64,000 nucleotides of DNA. Source: Bacteroidota bacterium. GTDB lineage: Bacteria; Bacteroidota; Bacteroidia; B-17B0; Aurantibacillaceae. This document shows positions 53,368-62,379 of the stretch, piece after piece. The notes below the pieces were generated by a model. The model was not told the DNA's origin, did no database searches, and saw nothing but the letters and a program-made list of their open reading frames with translations. The DNA is taken from the NCBI GenBank assembly GCA_030692515.1, contig JAUXZS010000020.1, positions 248,001-312,000 of the forward strand, given 5' to 3'. The position numbers and the translations under genes were made by a program. Positions within the stretch are counted from its first letter, which is position 1. The number at the start of each line of letters is the position of its first letter.

Positions 53368-54779
53368 TAAAACCTAAAATAAATAAAAGGATTAAAGTCT
53401 AAGGCCGAAATGTAACTTAAGGAAATATAAAACAAAGTAATACTAACAAACACCGCTAACCATTTTCCTGAATTAGAAAAACTCTCGCCATAAATTTTTT
53501 CTTGAATTTGTTGGGTAGGTTTTGTAATTGCAAAAAACGAAAACACCAAAGCTACACTTGCCATAAAAATAAAATCGTTATTCATGGCAAATTTACCATC
53601 AAAGAAATTAAACGAATACATTTGTTTAACAACACTTAAGCCATAATTTAAATCTTCGTTACGGAATATAACCCAACCAGTAATTATTATTATAAAGGTA
53701 ATTGGAACCGAAATAAATTTGCCCAATTTTTCGAACACCCTAAGTAAAAATAAACGTTCTAAAATTAAAAACACACCGTGATAGGCTCCCCATAAAACAA
53801 AATTCCAACTTGCGCCATGCCACAAACCAGAAAGTAAAAAAACAATAATTAAATTACGATACAATTTAGAGTTAGAACCTTTATTTCCTCCTAAGGGGAT
53901 ATATAAATAATTTTTCATCCATACTCCCAAAGTAATGTGCCATCTGCGCCAAAATTCATTTACACTTCCGGATGTATATGGATTCTTAAAGTTCTCTGGA
54001 AATCTAAAGCCCATCATTTTACCTAAACCAATTGCCATATCGCTATAGCCACTAAAATCAAAATAAATTTGAAAGGTATAAGCTAAAGCACCAACCCAAG
54101 CAGCGGCAGTATCTAATTGCTCGGGTGGTAAATTAAAAACAGCATCGGCTTGCATACCTAATGTATTTGCGATAATGGTTTTTTTAGCAAGACCTAAACA
54201 AAAAATTAAAAAGCCACTTAATTTTACATTAGGTGTGTAATTTTTTTCACGATTTGTAATTTGGTCAGCAATATCATTATAGCGAACAATTGGACCAGCA
54301 ATTAACTTCGGAAACAATAAAATATAAGTTTGATAGTGCCAAAAGTTTTTAAGTGGTTTGTGAACGCCTCTATAAACATCTATTACATAAGTTAAGCTCT
54401 CGAAAGTATAAAACGAAATACCAATTGGTAACACAACTTTTAGCCAAGAAATTTCTGTGCCTAAAAGAGCATTAATGTTATCAATAAAAAAATTACAATA
54501 TTTAAAATAAAATAGTAAGCCTAAATTTAAGCAGAGTGATATAACTAAAAATTTGTTTTTTGCACCTTGTGTTTTTTGGTTGTGCATGGCGTTTACCAAA
54601 AAATAATCTAAAAACGTTGTGCCAAGAATTACGAAAATAAATTTTGGTCCACCCCAACTATAAAAATAAATACTTGCAATTAATATTACCGCATTTTTAA
54701 ATTTATGAGGCACTAAATGGTAAAGCAATAAAAATATTGGAAGAAAATATATTAAGAAGGTTATGCTACTAAAAACCAT
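53367..54779 (-). CDS. MBOAT-family O-acyltransferase, AlgI-like
   Basis: The 470-aa polytopic membrane protein (about ten hydrophobic segments) belongs to the MBOAT family. It carries the invariant histidine in LLSGLWHGASWNFVLWGAYHG (near residue 320, shown in part) and the FWRRWHITLGVWMKNYLYIPLGG motif near 285. The opening MVFSSITFLIYFLPIFLLLY is typical of AlgI. It would move an acetyl group across the membrane for the coupled AlgX-like partner. No alginate genes are nearby, so a different polysaccharide is more likely. Confidence 0.92.
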   Translation of the reverse strand: MVFSSITFLIYFLPIFLLLYHLVPHKFKNAVILIASIYFYSWGGPKFIFVILGTTFLDYFLVNAMHNQKTQGAKNKFLVISLCLNLGLLFYFKYCNFFIDNINALLGTEISWLKVVLPIGISFYTFESLTYVIDVYRGVHKPLKNFWHYQTYILLFPKLIAGPIVRYNDIADQITNREKNYTPNVKLSGFLIFCLGLAKKTIIANTLGMQADAVFNLPPEQLDTAAAWVGALAYTFQIYFDFSGYSDMAIGLGKMMGFRFPENFKNPYTSGSVNEFWRRWHITLGVWMKNYLYIPLGGNKGSNSKLYRNLIIVFLLSGLWHGASWNFVLWGAYHGVFLILERLFLLRVFEKLGKFISVPITFIIIITGWVIFRNEDLNYGLSVVKQMYSFNFFDGKFAMNNDFIFMASVALVFSFFAITKPTQQIQEKIYGESFSNSGKWLAVFVSITLFYISLSYISALDFNPFIYFRF

Positions 54780-54856
54780 ATTATATTAAGGCATACAAAA
54801 ATAAGATTATTTAGGAATGCTCCAATACATTGTTTTAGTGGTTTTATTAAGAAAAA

Positions 54857-55207
54857 CTATAAATGTAAAGCGCTTTTTTTAGCTAATAATTGCTCTTCGG
54901 TTTCAACAACATCTTCATCCAAAATACAGCAATCTACAGGGCAAACAGCAGCGCATTGTGGTTCATCGTGAAATCCTTTACATTCGGTACATTTATCGCT
55001 TACGATAAAATAAACATCCATGTTTTTTGGTGTTTGAGGTGCATCTGCATCTACCTCTTCGCCACTATTATGTCCTGTAAACATTCCTTTCACACCGGTT
55101 CCATCGGCAAAACGCCATTCGGCACCGCCTTCATATATTGCATTATTAGGACATTCAGGTTCGCAAGCGCCACAATTAATACATTCGTCTGTTATTTTAA
55201 TTGCCAT
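54857..55207 (-). CDS. 4Fe-4S dicluster ferredoxin
   Basis: The 116-aa protein has two cluster-binding motifs. The first is [12 protein letters not shown] near residue 9. The second is [18 protein letters not shown] near 76, where the third cysteine is delayed by an insertion, as in Azotobacter-type and Bacteroidota ferredoxins. The two motifs sit at opposite ends of a long acidic loop (residues 30-65). It carries electrons for an unidentified oxidoreductase. It is divergent from the acyl-CoA reductase gene, a common pairing in this phylum. The regulatory region between them is only 57 bases. Confidence 0.92.
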   Translation of the reverse strand: MAIKITDECINCGACEPECPNNAIYEGGAEWRFADGTGVKGMFTGHNSGEEVDADAPQTPKNMDVYFIVSDKCTECKGFHDEPQCAAVCPVDCCILDEDVVETEEQLLAKKSALHL

Positions 55208-55244
55208 TTTTTTACTTAGTTTTGTTTTTTATTAAAATAGGTTA

Positions 55245-55252
55245 CAAATATA
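55245..55252 (-). promoter_or_regulatory. -7 element (TATATTTG) for the ferredoxin gene
   Basis: Read on the minus strand this is an exact TAnnTTTG match 37 bases upstream of the ferredoxin ATG. It lies in the 57-base gap shared with the divergent acyl-CoA reductase gene, so the two promoters must overlap. Confidence 0.5.
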
Positions 55253-55264
55253 CAACCTAAAAGT

Positions 55265-56287
55265 ATGACATTAAAACAAAGAATAGCAGGTTTTGTTCAA
55301 GTAGGATTGTTTATAAACCGACATTTTGCAGAGCAAAAACCTAACGAAACACAGTTGCATCAAGGCTTAGACAAGCTTATTGAAATGGCTCACATTTACA
55401 ATAATTGGTTTATTCCTGAGTTTGTTAAAGAATCTATAATTAACATTAGTAGCCAATTAAAAGAAGAAGAACTCGTTAATTTCACAAAATCCATTATAGA
55501 AAAGCCTCAAAAAACGGTTGCTATTATATGTGCAGGCAATATTCCAATGGTGGCATTTCATGATGTGTTATGTGTTTTATTAAGTGGCAATAAAGTTTTA
55601 ATAAAACTTTCGAGTGATGATAATGTGTTATTGCCTTTCTTTTTAAAACTATTAACGCATTACGAACCGGAGTTTGAATCGCAGATTTTATTTGCTGAAG
55701 GAAAATTAGGTGCCTTTGATGCCGTAATAGCAACAGGTAGTAATAATACAGCTCAACATTTTAAAACCTATTTTGGAAAATACCCACATATTATTCGCAA
55801 AAACCGCACTTCCATTGCTGTAATAACTGGTAAAGAAACTACAGAAGAGCTAAAGGATTTAGGCAAAGATATTTTTTTATATTTTGGATTAGGCTGCAGA
55901 AATGTTAGTAAAGTAATGGTTCCTGAAGGATATTCTTTTGATAAACTTTTTGAGGCGATAATTGATTATGGATTTGTAGTGAATAATAAAAAATATGGCA
56001 ATAATTACGATTACCACAGAGCCATTTATTTATTAGAATCGATGACGTTTTTAGATAATAATTTTTTAATGGTAAAAGAAAGTGTTGATTTGCACTCACC
56101 TGTTGGTGTTTTATATCACCAAACTTACCATAGCGAAAAGGAGTTATCTGACTATTTAGGCTCAATTAACGAGGGACTGCAGTGTGTTGTAGGGCAAAAT
56201 CATATTCCTTTTGGTTATTCACAACAGCCTGTTATTAGTGATTTTGCAGATGGTGTAAATACTCTGGAATTTTTAGTAAATTTATAG
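55265..56287 (+). CDS. Acyl-CoA reductase (LuxC-like)
   Basis: The 340-aa protein resembles the LuxC acyl-CoA reductase family and its aldehyde dehydrogenase fold, which reduces acyl-CoA to aldehyde with NADPH. Visible features are the strand-turn VAIICAGNIPMVAFHDVLCVLLSGNKVLIKLSSDD in parts near residue 80-115, the cofactor strand DAVIATGSNN near 151, and the catalytic-cysteine region LYFGLGCRNVSKVMVP near 210. It may produce aldehydes for lipids. It lies 7 bases ahead of a type IX secretion substrate gene. The exact substrate is unknown. Confidence 0.87.
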   Translation: MTLKQRIAGFVQVGLFINRHFAEQKPNETQLHQGLDKLIEMAHIYNNWFIPEFVKESIINISSQLKEEELVNFTKSIIEKPQKTVAIICAGNIPMVAFHDVLCVLLSGNKVLIKLSSDDNVLLPFFLKLLTHYEPEFESQILFAEGKLGAFDAVIATGSNNTAQHFKTYFGKYPHIIRKNRTSIAVITGKETTEELKDLGKDIFLYFGLGCRNVSKVMVPEGYSFDKLFEAIIDYGFVVNNKKYGNNYDYHRAIYLLESMTFLDNNFLMVKESVDLHSPVGVLYHQTYHSEKELSDYLGSINEGLQCVVGQNHIPFGYSQQPVISDFADGVNTLEFLVNL

Positions 56288-56293
56288 AGGTTT

Positions 56294-57136
56294 ATGAACA
56301 GACTTTTAAAAATAATTTTTACTTTATTTATTTCCACTGCTGCTTTTGCACAAGTACCAACGGCTACAATTGTTAGTCCTTCTGCAACATTATGCTCTGG
56401 TACTTCATTAACCTTCTCATCACAAACATCTAATTCTCCAACTGATTATCTTTGGACAATTACGCCAACTAAATCTGTTTCTATATTACCCGACTTAACT
56501 AGTCCCTCTGTTACTTTTACATTTACAACTGGCGGTAATTATGTTATTAGCTTAATGGTTTCTAATCTTACAGGTTCAAGTGTAACAACAAGTACAGTTA
56601 ACGTAACAAAATCTGCAAAAGCTTCGTTTAATGCGAGTTTAACCACAACAGGTTTTCCAAATCAATTAAATTTAACCAACTATTCTACAAATACAATTTC
56701 AAATCAATGGTTATTTAACGATGATTTATCTGCCAATACCACTTCATTAAATACAATTAAAAATTATTCAGTAAGCGGCAGTTATTCTGTTACTTTAATT
56801 GCTTATGGTAATTTAGGTTGTAACGATACTTCTTATTACGCTTTCAGAATTTCAGATTCATCTGGCGTTACTTTGCCAACTATATTTTCTCCAAATGGAG
56901 ATAATGTAAATGATATTTTTAAACCAATTACAAAAGGAATTTCAAGCATGAATGTTTGGATTTATAATCGTTTTGGAAACATTATAACAAATTGGGATAG
57001 AGTAAATGCTTTTTGGGATGGACATACTACTAGTGGCGAAAGATGTGAAGCCGGTGTTTATTTTGTAATAGTTGAAGCCACAGGTTTTGACGGGAAGTCC
57101 TATAAATTAAAACATAGTTTAACGCTTGTTAGATAG
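56294..57136 (+). CDS. Type IX secretion substrate with PKD-like domain and type B sorting signal
   Basis: The 280-aa protein has a signal peptide (1-19, ending AFAQ). Next come a PKD-like beta domain (about 22-105: LTFSSQTSNSPTDYLW, then YVISLMVSNLTG) and a second one (about 108-190). The final 85 residues are the gliding-motility-associated C-terminal domain (PTIFSPNGDNVNDIF, then MNVWIYNRFGN and CEAGVYFVIVEATG), the type B signal for secretion by the type IX system. The product should be a surface or secreted protein. Its stop codon lies 2 bases before the unusual start of the ABC ATPase gene. Confidence 0.9.
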   Translation: MNRLLKIIFTLFISTAAFAQVPTATIVSPSATLCSGTSLTFSSQTSNSPTDYLWTITPTKSVSILPDLTSPSVTFTFTTGGNYVISLMVSNLTGSSVTTSTVNVTKSAKASFNASLTTTGFPNQLNLTNYSTNTISNQWLFNDDLSANTTSLNTIKNYSVSGSYSVTLIAYGNLGCNDTSYYAFRISDSSGVTLPTIFSPNGDNVNDIFKPITKGISSMNVWIYNRFGNIITNWDRVNAFWDGHTTSGERCEAGVYFVIVEATGFDGKSYKLKHSLTLVR

Positions 57137-57138
57137 TT

Positions 57139-58107
57139 ATTTTACAGGTAAACAACATATCGTTTAATTATCACAATCAACATTATTTTAAGGGAATAAG
57201 AAATGTTTCGCTAAAAATAAACAATGGCGAAATTCTTTGTTTAGTTGGCAAAAGTGGCAGCGGTAAAACTACCTTAATGAAATGCATTTACGGCTTAGAA
57301 GATCTTGATGAAGGTGAAGTAATCTTTGAAGGCAAAAAAGTTCTTGGTCCTGCTTACAATCTTATTCCTGGATATAAAGACATGAAATTGGTGAGTCAGG
57401 ATTTTTATGTTTTAGATTTACACACCGTTGAAGAAAATATTTTTGATAAATTAATTGGTTATACCGACGAGGTAAAACAAAAAAGAGCAAACAAACTATT
57501 AAAATTATTAGATTTAGTAGCTTTAAAAGATTCAAAAGCGAAGTATTTATCAAGTGGCCAAAAGCAGCGTGTAGCAATAGCTAGAGCACTAGCAATTATA
57601 CCAAGAGTATTATTATTAGATGAGCCTTTTAGCAATCTAGATACAATTTTAAGTGAAAAATTATTTGCTTTTATTACCAGAGAAGTTAAAAAAAATAAAG
57701 CATCGGTAATATTAATAACGCATTTAGCAGACGAGGCTTTAAAATATGCCGACACACTTGCAGTAATTGATAATGGCAAAATAATACAGATGGGTGAAAA
57801 ATGGCAAGTTTATTATCAACCAAAAAACACAAAGCTTGCAGGCCTTCTAGGTTCTTTTAATATTATTAAACCAGAAGACTTTGAAAATAAATCAAAACAT
57901 AAAACTAAACTTTTTGTTAGACCAGATAAACTAAAGTTAGTTACTCCTAAATCGCCAATAGATTTGCGATTAGTAATTCTTAACTGCGTTTATAATGGAA
58001 AATGTTTTGAAATTTTGGCAGAAACAAAAACAGGAAATTCTTTAGTAATCTATAGCACAAAAAAGTTAGAAACAAATACTGTGCATTATTATACGGTAGA
58101 AAATTAA
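57139..58107 (+). CDS. PotA-type ABC transporter ATPase with non-canonical start
   Basis: With an ATT start at 57139 the product is 322 aa. It contains LVGKSGSGKTTLM (Walker A, near residue 38), a Q-loop in LVSQDF, the signature LSSGQKQRVAIARAL, Walker B in VLLLDEPFSNLD, and a C-terminal TOBE-like region (FVRPDKLKLV) typical of PotA/FbpC importers. The frame is closed upstream at 57130-57132. Between that stop and Walker A there is no ATG, GTG, TTG or CTG. The first ATG (57277) lies after the Walker A lysine and would destroy the ATP site, so ATT (57139) or ATA (57133) must start it unless the sequence has an error. No permease or binding-protein gene is near. Confidence 0.85.
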   Translation: MLQVNNISFNYHNQHYFKGIRNVSLKINNGEILCLVGKSGSGKTTLMKCIYGLEDLDEGEVIFEGKKVLGPAYNLIPGYKDMKLVSQDFYVLDLHTVEENIFDKLIGYTDEVKQKRANKLLKLLDLVALKDSKAKYLSSGQKQRVAIARALAIIPRVLLLDEPFSNLDTILSEKLFAFITREVKKNKASVILITHLADEALKYADTLAVIDNGKIIQMGEKWQVYYQPKNTKLAGLLGSFNIIKPEDFENKSKHKTKLFVRPDKLKLVTPKSPIDLRLVILNCVYNGKCFEILAETKTGNSLVIYSTKKLETNTVHYYTVEN

Positions 58108-58108
58108 T

Positions 58109-58675
58109 TTACCATTCTTCTTTATCACCATCAGCAGATGATTTATTCATACCTTCTTTAATATCTTCGGCAACAACACCAACACCTTTAAGCGCAATAC
58201 CTCTTAGTTTTTTCCAAACAATATCGCCCATAATCATACTCCCGCATTCTGGCACTTTATTATCAATACTACCCGCTGAAGTTCTACCGCTTGTGCTAAT
58301 ATGTTTAATATTAGAAATCGTGTATTTGTATTTATTATCCTTACACTCAATAATTACTTTCATACTTATCTTTCCTGTATAATCAACTTCAGGATTTAAC
58401 TCTTTTGGTTTAACTGGAAATGTTGCAGTACACTCAGCTTTTGAACCTGTTGTAATACCGCTTGTTTTACCATAGCGACTACTTTCAAGTTTAACCCAGT
58501 TTACGGCACGTTTTAATAATTCACTTGCAGGTAATGAATCGGTATTAACTACCTCAGAAATTTTTGTTTCGTTTTTCTTTTTCGGTGCATCATCTTCTGT
58601 AACATTTTGGGCTAAACTTGTAACACTAAATAAAACCAAAAAACAAAGTATAAATTTCTGTAAATATTTTTTCAT
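58109..58675 (-). CDS. Exported protein, DUF4468-like
   Basis: The 188-aa product has a signal peptide (about 1-23, ending SLAQ). The central part (LLKRAVNWVKLESSRYGKTSG, then ATFPVKPKELNPEVDYTGKISMKVIIECKDNKYKYTISNI in pieces) has the helix, strands and KDxKYxYxIxN pattern of DUF4468, an unknown-function beta-helix domain of Bacteroidota. It converges with the ABC ATPase gene with a one-base gap. A C-terminal charged tail (about 165-188) ends it. Confidence 0.72.
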   Translation of the reverse strand: MKKYLQKFILCFLVLFSVTSLAQNVTEDDAPKKKNETKISEVVNTDSLPASELLKRAVNWVKLESSRYGKTSGITTGSKAECTATFPVKPKELNPEVDYTGKISMKVIIECKDNKYKYTISNIKHISTSGRTSAGSIDNKVPECGSMIMGDIVWKKLRGIALKGVGVVAEDIKEGMNKSSADGDKEEW

Positions 58676-58741
58676 GTATAGTTTTTATTATTTATAATCC
58701 TCTCATCCATTTTTGTGCCGAGATGATAAAATTACAATTTT

Positions 58742-61150
58742 TTAGTAAATTTTAGGGTATTGGTTTGGATTAACTTCTGACATTAAATTATAAATAGTAT
58801 CAAAAACATCATCAGAGTTTGGTTTGCTAAAATAATCTCCATCGCTACCATAAGCTGGTCTGTGGTCTTTAGAAGCTAGTGTTAAAGGACTTGAATCTAA
58901 AAACTTATACGCGCCCTGTTCCTCAACAATTTTTTGTAGGATATAAGAGCTAGCTCCACCCGAAACATCTTCATCTAAAACTAACAAACGATTTGTTTTT
59001 TTAACAGATTCAACTATTGAATGATGAATATCAAAAGGAATTAAGGTTTGTAAATCTATTAATTCCACTGAAATACCATGTTTTTCTAAATTTTTAATTG
59101 CTTCTTGCGCCACTCTAATACTACTGCCATAAGAAACTAATGTAATATCAGTTCCGGTTGTTAAAACTTCAGGAATACCTAATGTCATTTTATACTCACC
59201 AAAATTACTTGGTTGTTTTTCTTTTAAACGATAACCATTTAAAGGCTCAATAACTAGTGCCGGCTCATCTGATTCTAATAGTGTGTTATAAAAACCTGAA
59301 GCGATAGTCATGTTACGAGGCACACAAATATTTATTCCTCTGCATGCATGAACAATCATACCCATTGGCGAACCGCTATGCCAAACGCCTTCTAATCTAT
59401 GGCCACGCGTGCGGATAATAACAGGGGCTTTTTGCTTACCCTTTGTTCTCCACTGCACAGTTGCTAAATCATCGCTCATTAGCTGTAATGCGTACAATAA
59501 ATAATCTAAATATTGTATTTCAGCAATTGGACGTAAACCGCGCATGGCTAAACCAATGGCTTGCCCCATAATTGTTGCTTCACGAATACCTGTATCAAAC
59601 ACACGGTGTTCGCCATATTTTGCTTGTAAGCCTTCCAGGCCTTGGTTTACACCGCCAATTTTTCCAGAATCTTCTCCAAATATCATTACTTCGGGATATT
59701 TAGAAAGAATAGCATCAAAATTATCGCGCAATATTTCGCGACCATCCATTTGCTTATCCTCATTATATTCAATAGCAGATGGAGATATATTTTTTATTTG
59801 TTTTAAGGATTGAGAATATAAATGAGAGCTAAATCTATCCTCATTTTCAACACGCGAATTATTTAACCAAGAAATTAATTTTTCGCGTGCATCGGTAGAT
59901 TCATTAACTGTTAAACGTAAAACATTTTTAATCGCTACGTGAATTTCTCTGCGAATTGGTTCTTTAACAGATTGTAATTCGGTTTTTATTGCTAAAACAG
60001 AATCTCCACCAATTACATCAAATAAAGCGCAAACCTCAGCAACTTCATTTTTAATTGGCGTTAAATAATCCGACCATGCATTTGTTTTTGCAATTTTTAC
60101 AGCCTCTTTTGCGTCTTCTTCAATTTTATTTAATTCGGCTTCATTTGCTAACGCATTATTCAAAATCCATTCGCGCATTTGTTTTACGCAATCAAAATCA
60201 ATTTCCCACTGCAAACGCTCTTTGTTTTTATAACGTTCATGCGAACCGCTTGTACTATGCCCTTGCGGTTGAGTAACCTCTTCAACGTGAACTAAAACAG
60301 GCACATGCTCTTCGCGACAAACTTTAATTGCTTTTTCGTATGTTTCGCAAAGGTGAGCATAATCCCAACCCTTTGTTTTAAATATTTCGTAGCCCTTGCC
60401 ACCGTTTTCGCGTTGAAAACCTTTAAGAACTTCGCTAATACTTTCTTTTGTTGTTTGGTATTTTTTTGGAACAGAAATTCCATGTCCATCATCCCAAACG
60501 CTTATTAACATTGGTACTTGAAGAACACCTGCGGCATTAATTGTTTCCCAAAATAAACCTTCGCTCGTAGAAGCATCACCAATTGTACCAAATGCAACTT
60601 CATTTCCTTTATCGCTATAAGTATTAAAGGGTGCTACATGTAACTCTTTATTTATTTTATAAAAATGTGATGCGTATGCTAAACCTAATAGGCGTGGCAT
60701 TTGCGAGCCTGTAGGTGAAATATCACTGCTAGAATTTTTTTGATCTTTTAAAGCTTTAAAAGATCCATCATTATTTAAACTATGAGTAGCAAAATGTCCG
60801 CCCATTTGACGGCCAGCGCTCATAGGCTCTAAATTAATATCAGTATGACCATATAAACCCGCAAACCATTGTTGTAATGTAAGTGCGTTAATAGACAACA
60901 TAAATGTTTGATCGCGGTAATAACCGCTTCTGAAATCGCCATTTTTAAAGACCTTGCTCATAGCTATTTGAGCTAATTCTTTTCCATCTCCAAAAATACC
61001 AAACTTTGCTTTTCCGGTAAGCACTTCTTTTCTACCTAATAAACTTGCCTGTCTACTTTCATTCACTAATTTAAAATCTTCCAAAACAATTTTCTTGAAA
61101 TCTTCGAAACTTAAATTACTTGCTTTTACGTCACTATCTTGTTTTCCCAT
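58742..61150 (-). CDS. Fused alpha/beta E1 component of a 2-oxoacid dehydrogenase complex
   Basis: The 802-aa protein joins E1 alpha (about 1-390) and E1 beta (about 470-802). The alpha half holds the thiamine-diphosphate motif GDASTSEGLFWETINAAG followed by WDDGHGIS (near 190-225). The beta half holds MIFGEDSGKIGGVNQGLEGLQAKYG near 488 and RTRGHRLEGVWHSGSPM near 590. In Bacteroidota this fused form is usually the branched-chain 2-oxoacid dehydrogenase E1, which decarboxylates the oxoacids of leucine, isoleucine and valine. Pyruvate as substrate cannot be excluded. No E2 or E3 gene is in the window. Confidence 0.92.
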   Translation of the reverse strand: MGKQDSDVKASNLSFEDFKKIVLEDFKLVNESRQASLLGRKEVLTGKAKFGIFGDGKELAQIAMSKVFKNGDFRSGYYRDQTFMLSINALTLQQWFAGLYGHTDINLEPMSAGRQMGGHFATHSLNNDGSFKALKDQKNSSSDISPTGSQMPRLLGLAYASHFYKINKELHVAPFNTYSDKGNEVAFGTIGDASTSEGLFWETINAAGVLQVPMLISVWDDGHGISVPKKYQTTKESISEVLKGFQRENGGKGYEIFKTKGWDYAHLCETYEKAIKVCREEHVPVLVHVEEVTQPQGHSTSGSHERYKNKERLQWEIDFDCVKQMREWILNNALANEAELNKIEEDAKEAVKIAKTNAWSDYLTPIKNEVAEVCALFDVIGGDSVLAIKTELQSVKEPIRREIHVAIKNVLRLTVNESTDAREKLISWLNNSRVENEDRFSSHLYSQSLKQIKNISPSAIEYNEDKQMDGREILRDNFDAILSKYPEVMIFGEDSGKIGGVNQGLEGLQAKYGEHRVFDTGIREATIMGQAIGLAMRGLRPIAEIQYLDYLLYALQLMSDDLATVQWRTKGKQKAPVIIRTRGHRLEGVWHSGSPMGMIVHACRGINICVPRNMTIASGFYNTLLESDEPALVIEPLNGYRLKEKQPSNFGEYKMTLGIPEVLTTGTDITLVSYGSSIRVAQEAIKNLEKHGISVELIDLQTLIPFDIHHSIVESVKKTNRLLVLDEDVSGGASSYILQKIVEEQGAYKFLDSSPLTLASKDHRPAYGSDGDYFSKPNSDDVFDTIYNLMSEVNPNQYPKIY

Positions 61151-61160
61151 TATAAAACCT

Positions 61161-61171
61161 TAATATACAAA
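61161..61171 (-). promoter_or_regulatory. Promoter candidate (TTTGTATATTA) for the E1 gene
   Basis: On the minus strand the site fits the TTTGTAnnTT pattern and ends 10 bases before the ATG at 61150, implying a very short leader. Confidence 0.4.
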
Positions 61172-61306
61172 TATAATAGATTGAGTGGAATGGCAAAAAT
61201 ATTTTAGACTATTTAAGCCTACAGCCTGAAAATAATTGAAAAACTAACCTTTACTTAATGTAAAAGTAATTGAGAATGGTTTAAAAATTTAGATTAACAA
61301 AAAGAA

Positions 61307-62359
61307 TTATCGTTTAACGTATTGCTCTTCGTAATACTTTGCGTAGTTGCCAGAAGTTACATTATTTAACCATTCGTCGTTAGCTAAATACCAATCTACA
61401 GTTTTATCTAAACCTTGCTCAAAAGTTACTGAGGGCACCCAGCCTAAATCTTTTTGTAATTTGGAAGAATCAATTGCATAACGCAAATCATGCCCTGCTC
61501 TATCTTTTACAAATGTGATTAGTTTTTCGTTGGTTCCTTCTGCACGGTTTAATTTCTTATCCATTATTTTACATAATAAACGAATAACATCAATGTTTGT
61601 CCATTCGTTATGCCCACCAATATTATAGGTACTTCCTAATTTTGCATTATGAAAAATAGTATCAATAGCAACTGCGTGATCAACTACATACAACCAATCG
61701 CGAACGTTTTCGCCCTTACCATAAATTGGTAATGGTTTATTATTTTTAATATTATAAATGCAAAGCGGAATTAATTTTTCGGGAAAATGATTTGGACCAT
61801 AATTGTTACTACAATTAGAAATTACAATTGGTAAACCATAAGTATCAAAATAGGCGCGCACAAAATGATCGCTACTTGCTTTTGAAGCAGAATAAGGACT
61901 GTGCGGGTCGTAAGAAGTTTCTTCAGTAAACATGCCCGTTTCGCCTAAGGCACCATAAACTTCATCGGTACTTACATGGTAAAATTTAGAGAACTTAGAA
62001 TTATCTTTTTTATATAATTCCTTTGCAGCGTTTAATAAATTTACGGTGCCAATAACATTTGTCATCACAAACTCTAATGGGTTGGTGATACTTCTATCAA
62101 CATGACTTTCGGCTGCTAAATGCACAACCGCATTGTATTGTTCTTTTTCGAATAAAGCGTTTATAAAAGCAGCATCTACAATATCTCCTTTTATGAATTT
62201 ATAATTTGGTTTATTTTCAATATCAGTAATGTTGGCTAAATTTCCTGCGTAGGTTAATTTATCTAAATTATGAATAGTATAATTTGGGTATTTGTTTGCG
62301 AATAAACGCACAACATGCGAACCAATAAAACCTGCAGCACCTGTAATAAGAATTTTCAT
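61307..62359 (-). CDS. rfbB: dTDP-glucose 4,6-dehydratase
   Basis: The 350-aa protein is an extended short-chain dehydrogenase. It has the NAD-binding GAAGFIGSHVVRLF at residues 7-20, the STDEVYG segment near 132 and the catalytic YxxxK pair in PYSASKASSDHFVRA near 162-175. It converts dTDP-glucose to the 4-keto-6-deoxy sugar, the branch point to rhamnose and related sugars. Neighbouring rml genes are absent from the window and may lie beyond the right edge. It ends a minus-strand cluster with the UDP-sugar dehydrogenase gene (gap 20 bases). Confidence 0.95.
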   Translation of the reverse strand: MKILITGAAGFIGSHVVRLFANKYPNYTIHNLDKLTYAGNLANITDIENKPNYKFIKGDIVDAAFINALFEKEQYNAVVHLAAESHVDRSITNPLEFVMTNVIGTVNLLNAAKELYKKDNSKFSKFYHVSTDEVYGALGETGMFTEETSYDPHSPYSASKASSDHFVRAYFDTYGLPIVISNCSNNYGPNHFPEKLIPLCIYNIKNNKPLPIYGKGENVRDWLYVVDHAVAIDTIFHNAKLGSTYNIGGHNEWTNIDVIRLLCKIMDKKLNRAEGTNEKLITFVKDRAGHDLRYAIDSSKLQKDLGWVPSVTFEQGLDKTVDWYLANDEWLNNVTSGNYAKYYEEQYVKR

Positions 62360-62379
62360 TTTCTAAAATTAAAATTAGT

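Noticed and set aside
57277-58107. ATG at 57277 as the start of the ABC ATPase
   Set aside because: It lies after the Walker A lysine, so the ATP site would be lost although the rest of the ATPase is intact.
61245-61266. Small inverted repeat TTTAC-TTAAT-GTAAA between the E1 gene and rfbB
   Set aside because: A short AT-rich stem like this is expected by chance in this composition.
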